Shown piece after piece: positions 59,490-64,000 of a stretch of 64,000 nucleotides of DNA; positions within the stretch are counted from its first letter, which is position 1, and each line of letters opens with the position of its first letter. The DNA comes from Aliisedimentitalea scapharcae. Its GTDB lineage: Bacteria; Pseudomonadota; Alphaproteobacteria; Rhodobacterales; Rhodobacteraceae. A program made the translations under genes and the position numbers. The notes below the pieces were generated by a model, which was not told where the DNA came from, made no database searches, and was given only the letters and a program-made list of their open reading frames with translations. The DNA is taken from positions 992,001 through 1,056,000 of the forward strand of contig NZ_CP123584.1 of the NCBI RefSeq assembly GCF_045277565.1. Direction: 5' to 3'.

Positions 59490-60085
59490 AGATCCTTGCC
59501 TTTTCCGACCTCCATTTGAATGCAAACCGCGCAGCCGATCTGGTGTCGGCCAGCGCCGAGGCGGATTTGGTCATCGGAGCCGGAGATTTCTGCAATGTGC
59601 GGATGGGCCTGAGTGATGCGATGGCGTTGTTGTCCGGACTCAAGGCCCCGATGGTTGCTGTACCGGGCAATGCCGAAAGCGCGCAGGAGCTGCGCGCGGC
59701 TGCTTTGACGGGAACCACCGTGTTGCACGGGGCGGGGGGCTGCTTTGGCGGGCTGAACATTTTTGGTCTTGGGTATGGCGTCCCCGAGACACCGTTTGGC
59801 AGCTGGTCCTGTGATCTGTCTGAATCCCAGGCGGCACAGATGCTTGATGCCTGCAAGGCGGCCGACATCCTGATTGCCCATTCCCCGCCCAAGGGGATTG
59901 CAGATCGCACGTCGGATGGCGTGTCCGTCGGGTCCAGCGCCATCCGGGCCGCTGTCGAACGCATTCAGCCCAAATTGATGCTGTGTGGCCATGTGCATGA
60001 TTGTTGGGGCGAACGTGGAATCATCGGTGTTACCGAAGTGATTAACTTGGGGCCGCGCCCCAATTGGTTCGAGGTCCAGACATGA
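59486..60085 (+). CDS. metallophosphoesterase (calcineurin-like)
   Basis: 199 residues, starting with a GTG that overlaps the glycosylase stop (GTGA). The calcineurin-type metal motifs are ordered as usual: FSDLHLN (D-x-H), GAGDFCN, VPGNAES, IAHSPPKG and CGHVHD. The GNH motif is GNA here, so the usual catalytic histidine is replaced by alanine, which may change or lower activity. It overlaps the LysE gene by four bases. Substrate unknown. Confidence 0.87.
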   Translation: MKILAFSDLHLNANRAADLVSASAEADLVIGAGDFCNVRMGLSDAMALLSGLKAPMVAVPGNAESAQELRAAALTGTTVLHGAGGCFGGLNIFGLGYGVPETPFGSWSCDLSESQAAQMLDACKAADILIAHSPPKGIADRTSDGVSVGSSAIRAAVERIQPKLMLCGHVHDCWGERGIIGVTEVINLGPRPNWFEVQT

Positions 60086-60702
60086 TCGACATGTTCACGC
60101 TTGCTACCTTTGTCCCTGCTGCTTTGGCGTTGAACCTGACGCCGGGTGCGGACATGATGTTCTGCCTCGGGCAGGGGGTACGTTCAGGGCCGCGCGCGGC
60201 ACTGGCCGCCAGCGCCGGGATTTCGGTTGGCGGCATGGTGCATATGGCGCTGGGCGGGCTGGGCTTGGGCGCTGCTGTCGCCGCCATGCCCTGGCTGTTC
60301 GAGGCAATTCGCTGGCTTGGGGTGTGCTATCTGCTCTATCTGGCCTGGGGTGCGTTTCGTGGTGGCCATGCACCAGAGGAAATTCGCGCCGCGCGGGCGT
60401 CCCGTGCCTTTCGAGACGGTATGCTGGTCAATCTGACCAACCCGAAAGTGATCCTGTTTGTTCTCGCTTTTGTTCCGCAATTTGTCGATCCGGCGGCCGG
60501 ATCGATCCTCATCCAATTTCTGATCTTTGGTGCAATCATGGGAGCCACCGGGTTCTTTGTGAATGGTGGGGTCGGCGTCTTTGCCGGGTCCATGGGGCAT
60601 TACCTGACCGGCAATGCAACGGCGGGTCGCTGGTTGGGTCGGATCTCGGGAACGATTTTTACCGGGCTGGCACTGAGGCTGGCCATCATGGAAAGGGCTT
60701 GA
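60082..60702 (+). CDS. LysE/RhtB-family exporter
   Basis: 206 residues, about six membrane helices. PAALALNLTPGADMMFCLGQ near the start is the family signature; NLTNPKVILFVLAFVPQFVD is the second. It is a different paralogue from the one at 8923-9516. The ATG overlaps the phosphoesterase stop by four bases. It is in an operon of DNA repair, phosphoesterase and molybdopterin genes, so its substrate cannot be inferred. Confidence 0.9.
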   Translation: MIDMFTLATFVPAALALNLTPGADMMFCLGQGVRSGPRAALAASAGISVGGMVHMALGGLGLGAAVAAMPWLFEAIRWLGVCYLLYLAWGAFRGGHAPEEIRAARASRAFRDGMLVNLTNPKVILFVLAFVPQFVDPAAGSILIQFLIFGAIMGATGFFVNGGVGVFAGSMGHYLTGNATAGRWLGRISGTIFTGLALRLAIMERA

Positions 60703-60708
60703 CGCGCT

Positions 60709-61251
60709 ATGTCTCGCATAGATGAAACCAAGGAATTCATTCCGGTTCGCATCGCGGTGCTGACCGTTTCGGACAGTCGATCGCTGGATCAGGATCGTTC
60801 GGGGCAGGTGCTCGAAGATCGGCTCAAGGCTGCTGGGCATATCTTGGCGGATCGCAAGATCATTCAGGATGAACGCGACCAGATCGCCGATCAGCTGCGC
60901 GCCTGGGTCGCGGACCCGCAGGTGGATGCTGTGATTTCAACCGGTGGCACGGGCTTGACGGGTCGCGATGTCACAGTCGAAGCACACCGCGACGTCTATG
61001 AAAAGGAAATCGAAGCCTTTGGCACCGTGTTCACAATCATTTCGATGGAAAAGATTGGCACCAGCGCGGTCCAATCGCGCGCCACGGGCGGTGTCGCGGG
61101 CGGTACGTATCTGTTTGCATTGCCCGGTAGCCCAGGGGCCTGCAAGGATGCCTGGGACGGGATCCTGTCCATGCAGTTGGATTATCGCCATTTGCCCTGC
61201 AATTTTGTCGAAATCATGCCGCGTTTGGAGGAACACAAGCGACGGAAGTGA
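60709..61251 (+). CDS. moaB: molybdenum cofactor biosynthesis protein B
   Basis: 180 residues of the MoaB/Mog family, which adenylylates molybdopterin before metal insertion. VDAVISTGGTGLTGRDVTVE is the substrate-binding block, and LPGSPGACKDAWDGIL holds the second. The N-terminus (FIPVRIAVLTVSDSR) is typical. It ends the operon begun by the glycosylase. moaD and moaE lie 17 kb away. Confidence 0.94.
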   Translation: MSRIDETKEFIPVRIAVLTVSDSRSLDQDRSGQVLEDRLKAAGHILADRKIIQDERDQIADQLRAWVADPQVDAVISTGGTGLTGRDVTVEAHRDVYEKEIEAFGTVFTIISMEKIGTSAVQSRATGGVAGGTYLFALPGSPGACKDAWDGILSMQLDYRHLPCNFVEIMPRLEEHKRRK

Positions 61252-61290
61252 TGTGTTGGCGCGTGTAACGCTGTGTAAACGCTTTGTGGG

Positions 61291-61336
61291 TTGGAGAATT
61301 CTTGGGTCGATACTAGGTTATAGGGGGTCGACCCAA
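61291..61336 (+). promoter_or_regulatory. candidate operator-promoter of the RND operon
   Basis: TTGGGTCGA (61302-61310) is inverted as TCGACCCAA (61328-61336), with 17 bases between them. A -35-like TTGGAG lies at 61291. The arms would flank the -10 region, a common layout for a repressor of efflux genes. No regulator gene adjoins. Confidence 0.4.
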
Positions 61337-61356
61337 AGCCCGAATAAAGGATTGCC

Positions 61357-62811
61357 ATGCGGTTTCTGCGACACAGCCTTGTCGGGGTTTTTCTGGCGTC
61401 AATGACGCTGGCCCTGCTGCTCTATGCGGGGCAGTTGGTCATGCAGGCGGTTCAAACCCGGCTGAACAATGAACGTCCGGCACCGCCCCCGCGGGAACGG
61501 GTGTTCGCGGTCAACGTGGTAACGGCCTTTTATGATCGGACGACCCCGGTGCTGCTTGCCTTTGGGCAGATCCAGAGCCGCCGGTCGCTGGAGCTGCGTA
61601 CGGTGATGCGGGGCCGTGTCATCCATCTTGCCGACAGCTTTGTTGAAGGTGGAACAGTGAACGCTGGCGAGGTGCTGGTACAGGTTGACCCGGTGGATGC
61701 GCAGGCGGCACTGGAACGGGGCCAGGCCGATTTACAGGATGCCGAAGCGGAAATTCGCGATGCAGCGCGCAACCTCGAACTTGCGCGTGCCGAATTGGTG
61801 GCAGCCCAGGATCAGGCGGACCTGCGTCAGCGGGCCTTTAAACGCCAACAGGATTTGCAAACGCGCGGAGTAGGCACCGCCGCCGCCAGCGAAGCCGCCG
61901 AGCTGACCGCTGCGTCGGCTCGTCAGGCGGTTCTGTCGCGTGGTCAGGCCGTGGCCCAATCCGAGGCGCGGGCCGACCAGGCCCAAACCCGACTGGCCCG
62001 CGCCCGAATTGCATTGTCCACAGCACAGAGAGATTTGGACGAGACAACCGTCCGCGCGGCCTTTGATGGGACGTTGCAAGGCGTGTCTCTGGTCGAAGGA
62101 CGGCTGGTGTCGGCCAACGAAAAGCTTGCCGAACTGGTGGATTCCAAGGCATTGGAAGTGGCGTTTCGCATATCGACAGCCCAATATGCCCGATTGTTGG
62201 ACACCGCGGGTGATCTGATCTCAGCCCCAGTGACTGTGTCATTGGATGTCACCGGCGCGGATCTCGAGGCCTCTGGCGTCATCGTGCGTGACAGCGGCGC
62301 AGCAGGCGAAGGACAATCCGGTCGGGTGATCTTTGCGCGGCTTGAAGCAGCACCGGGGTTCAAACCTGGAGATTTTGTAACCGTTGCCGTTCAGGAACCA
62401 GAGATTTCCAATGTTGCCCGGGTTCCAGCTTCGGCGTTGGATGCGGCGCGCACAATTCTGGTTGTGGGTCCAGATGATCGTCTTGAGAGCCTGCAGGTGG
62501 AATTGGTGCGGCGTCAGGGGGATGACGTTTTGATCCGTGGCGATGGTCTGGCCGGGCGCGAGGTGGTGACCGGGCGCACCCCATTGCTGGGTGCCGGAAT
62601 CCGTGTGCGGCCTCTGCGTCAGGAAAGCGCGCTGAAACCCGAGGCTGCAATGCTGGAATTGAGCGACGAGGATCGCGCCCGTCTGGTTGCATCGGTGCAG
62701 GCCAACGACCGTATGCCCCAAGCTGCCAAGTCCAGAGTGTTGGAACAGCTGGCGGCGGCCAAGGTGCCCGCAGGGCTGGTGCGACGGATCGAAACCGGTA
62801 GCGGGGGCTGA
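61357..62811 (+). CDS. RND efflux periplasmic adaptor (HlyD/MFP family)
   Basis: 484 residues. One N-terminal membrane helix (about 9-30) anchors it. The biotinyl-lipoyl-like half (VIHLADSFVEGGTVNAGEVL) and the long coiled coil (about 110-220, ERGQADLQDAEAEIRDAARN) follow, then the beta-barrel domain (VRAAFDGTLQGVSLVEGRLV) and a C-terminal helical extension (LSDEDRARLVASVQ) beyond the usual end. It bridges the RND pump to an outer-membrane channel. The pump gene starts six bases after it. Confidence 0.92.
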   Translation: MRFLRHSLVGVFLASMTLALLLYAGQLVMQAVQTRLNNERPAPPPRERVFAVNVVTAFYDRTTPVLLAFGQIQSRRSLELRTVMRGRVIHLADSFVEGGTVNAGEVLVQVDPVDAQAALERGQADLQDAEAEIRDAARNLELARAELVAAQDQADLRQRAFKRQQDLQTRGVGTAAASEAAELTAASARQAVLSRGQAVAQSEARADQAQTRLARARIALSTAQRDLDETTVRAAFDGTLQGVSLVEGRLVSANEKLAELVDSKALEVAFRISTAQYARLLDTAGDLISAPVTVSLDVTGADLEASGVIVRDSGAAGEGQSGRVIFARLEAAPGFKPGDFVTVAVQEPEISNVARVPASALDAARTILVVGPDDRLESLQVELVRRQGDDVLIRGDGLAGREVVTGRTPLLGAGIRVRPLRQESALKPEAAMLELSDEDRARLVASVQANDRMPQAAKSRVLEQLAAAKVPAGLVRRIETGSGG

Positions 62812-62817
62812 TCGGTC

Positions 62818-64000
62818 ATGGTGCGTGACCTGCCCAAATCCGCAGGGGGGCTGCTGAGCTATTTTACCCGGCACCGGACAGCGGCCAATCTGTTGCTGGT
62901 GATCCTTTTGATCCTGGGCGTTGCTGCGATCCCGCGTATGCGGGCACAGTTTTTTCCCGATGTGATTGTCGATAACGTCAGGGTTTCGGTGGCCTGGGAC
63001 GGTGCTGGTCCCGAAGACGTGGACCGGGCCATCGTACAGGCGCTGGAACCTGCTTTGCTGGCGGTGGATGGGGTCGAGACATCGGCCGGTATTTCCAACG
63101 AGGGTCGCGCCACCATCATTCTGGAGTTCGAACCGGACACAGACATTGAACGCGCTACGGATGAAATTCAAGATGCCGTTGATGCGGTGACGATCCTGCC
63201 CGAGGATGCCGATGACCCGGTGGTCAGGCCCAGCGTTTGGCGCGACAGGGTTACGGATGTGGTGATCACAGGGCCGGTAGATCCGGCGCAATTGGCATTG
63301 TTCGCGGATGAATTTGTTGCCCGGCTGTTCGAAGTCGGAGTCACGCGGACCACGATCCGCGGATTGGCAGCACCGCAGACTTTGGTCGAGATTCCTTCTG
63401 CGAGCTTGATCGCCCATGACATTACCATGGCTCAGATCGCCGAAGCCATCGCCGCCGAAGTCAATGCCGACCCGGCCGGCGATGTGGCGGGGGCCAATGC
63501 AAGGGTGCGCACGGGCACCGAAAAACGCTCGGCCGAAGATGTGTCTGCCATTGTGCTGCGATCAAACCCGGATGGTTCGACGCTGACCATCGAAGATATT
63601 GCCCGGGTGAGCCGCCAGGGCGTGGACCGAAACCGGACCTATTTTGTTGGTGAACACCCGGCGATGTCGATCCGCATTGACCGGTCCAGCTCGGGCGACG
63701 CGATCGGTGTCCAGACCCAGGTCGAAGACGTAGCTGCCGAGATGCAGCTGTCACTCCCCCAGGGGGTAACGGTCGAATTGATCCGCACCAGGGCCGCGGC
63801 CATCACCGGGCGTTTGGATATTCTGATCGATAACGGCTTGGTCGGGCTGGCGTTGGTGGTCTGCCTGCTGTTTCTTTTTCTCAATGCCCGTATTGCGTTC
63901 TGGGTCGCGGCGGGCATTCCGGCGGCGATGTTTGCCGCTATTGCGATCATGTATGCTGCTGGTTTGACCATCAATATGGTCAGCCTGTTTGGGTTGATCA
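62818..64000 (+). CDS. RND-family efflux pump, N-terminal part (cut by window end)
   Basis: 394 codons are visible before the edge; full members have about 1,020-1,050. The start is typical: a first membrane helix (AANLLLVILLILGVAAIPRM), then the periplasmic porter domain beginning RAQFFPDVIVDNVRVSVAW. Near the edge the second helix group begins (GLVGLALVVCLLFLFLNARI). It is in the AcrB-like hydrophobe/amphiphile efflux group. A cognate outer-membrane factor was not seen. The adaptor gene lies just upstream. Confidence 0.93.
   Translation, partial: MVRDLPKSAGGLLSYFTRHRTAANLLLVILLILGVAAIPRMRAQFFPDVIVDNVRVSVAWDGAGPEDVDRAIVQALEPALLAVDGVETSAGISNEGRATIILEFEPDTDIERATDEIQDAVDAVTILPEDADDPVVRPSVWRDRVTDVVITGPVDPAQLALFADEFVARLFEVGVTRTTIRGLAAPQTLVEIPSASLIAHDITMAQIAEAIAAEVNADPAGDVAGANARVRTGTEKRSAEDVSAIVLRSNPDGSTLTIEDIARVSRQGVDRNRTYFVGEHPAMSIRIDRSSSGDAIGVQTQVEDVAAEMQLSLPQGVTVELIRTRAAAITGRLDILIDNGLVGLALVVCLLFLFLNARIAFWVAAGIPAAMFAAIAIMYAAGLTINMVSLFGLI

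Overview
The window is GC-rich chromosomal DNA from an alphaproteobacterium, almost certainly a Rhodobacterales (Roseobacter-group) organism. The malyl-CoA lyase at 10770-11729 reads almost like the Rhodobacter Mcl1 protein. The order ubiA / rsmE / gshA, the divergent hemC / hemE pair, the pyrB-pyrC' operon with a metal-site-less dihydroorotase, and the FYDLN, DUF1244 and DgcN/DgcA families all fit that lineage. I see no rRNA, CRISPR array, intact insertion sequence or prophage. One tRNA gene, tRNA-Ala(GGC), is present.

Layout, left to right. 1-2.5 kb: the end of coaBC, an 850-base stretch with no gene, tRNA-Ala, a FYDLN acidic protein and a YgjP-type zinc protease. 2.5-13.4 kb: hairpin-rich DNA, a GntR regulator, a lytic transglycosylase lipoprotein, a LuxR-type regulator coupled to a sulfotransferase-like gene, accA, an AraC/GyrI regulator, a LysE exporter facing an Lrp regulator, a racemase-like protein, malyl-CoA lyase (ethylmalonyl-CoA pathway) and an Old-Yellow-Enzyme-type oxidoreductase. 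13.4-17.8 kb: MFS transporter, dgcN, dgcA and a D-amino-acid transaminase, read as a D-glutamate / D-alanine catabolic operon closed by a clear terminator. 17.9-25.6 kb: a CoA-transferase, small conserved proteins, N-formylglutamate amidohydrolase family protein, pyruvate kinase, rpmI-rplT, a flavin amine oxidase with its domains in circularly permuted order, and a fatty acid desaturase. 25.7-28.8 kb: hemC and hemE, divergent, with a GNAT gene and a small basic protein.

28.8-34.5 kb holds an acyl-CoA degradation module: a five-gene minus-strand operon (SCP-x-type thiolase, two hot-dog hydratases, an SDR dehydrogenase and an AMACR-type racemase), divergent from a TetR regulator and a crotonase-fold enzyme. 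34.5-43.9 kb: DMT transporter, CoxG-like protein, ABC-2 export system, S49 peptidase, Ca/Na antiporter, uvrC, pgsA, moaD and moaE. 44-46 kb is an accessory-looking insertion with two SAM methyltransferases. 46.4-53.8 kb: a coiled-coil membrane protein, a large OmpA-family protein, ubiA, rsmE, a GNAT, a membrane protein and gshA. 53.8-58.6 kb: the tight minus-strand operon pyrB / two small membrane proteins / pyrC' / plsY, with a GhrA-type reductase upstream. 58.7-64 kb: an Fe-S-less uracil-DNA glycosylase, a metallophosphoesterase, a LysE transporter, moaB and the start of an RND efflux system cut by the window end.

The strongest unusual observation is the naturally permuted amine oxidase. 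Others worth checking are the D-amino-acid operon and its missing deacetylase, the pseudo-dihydroorotase separated from its ATCase by two membrane-protein genes, large intergenic palindromes, an AT-rich stretch with tandem DnaA-box-like motifs before uvrC, and the methyltransferase insertion.
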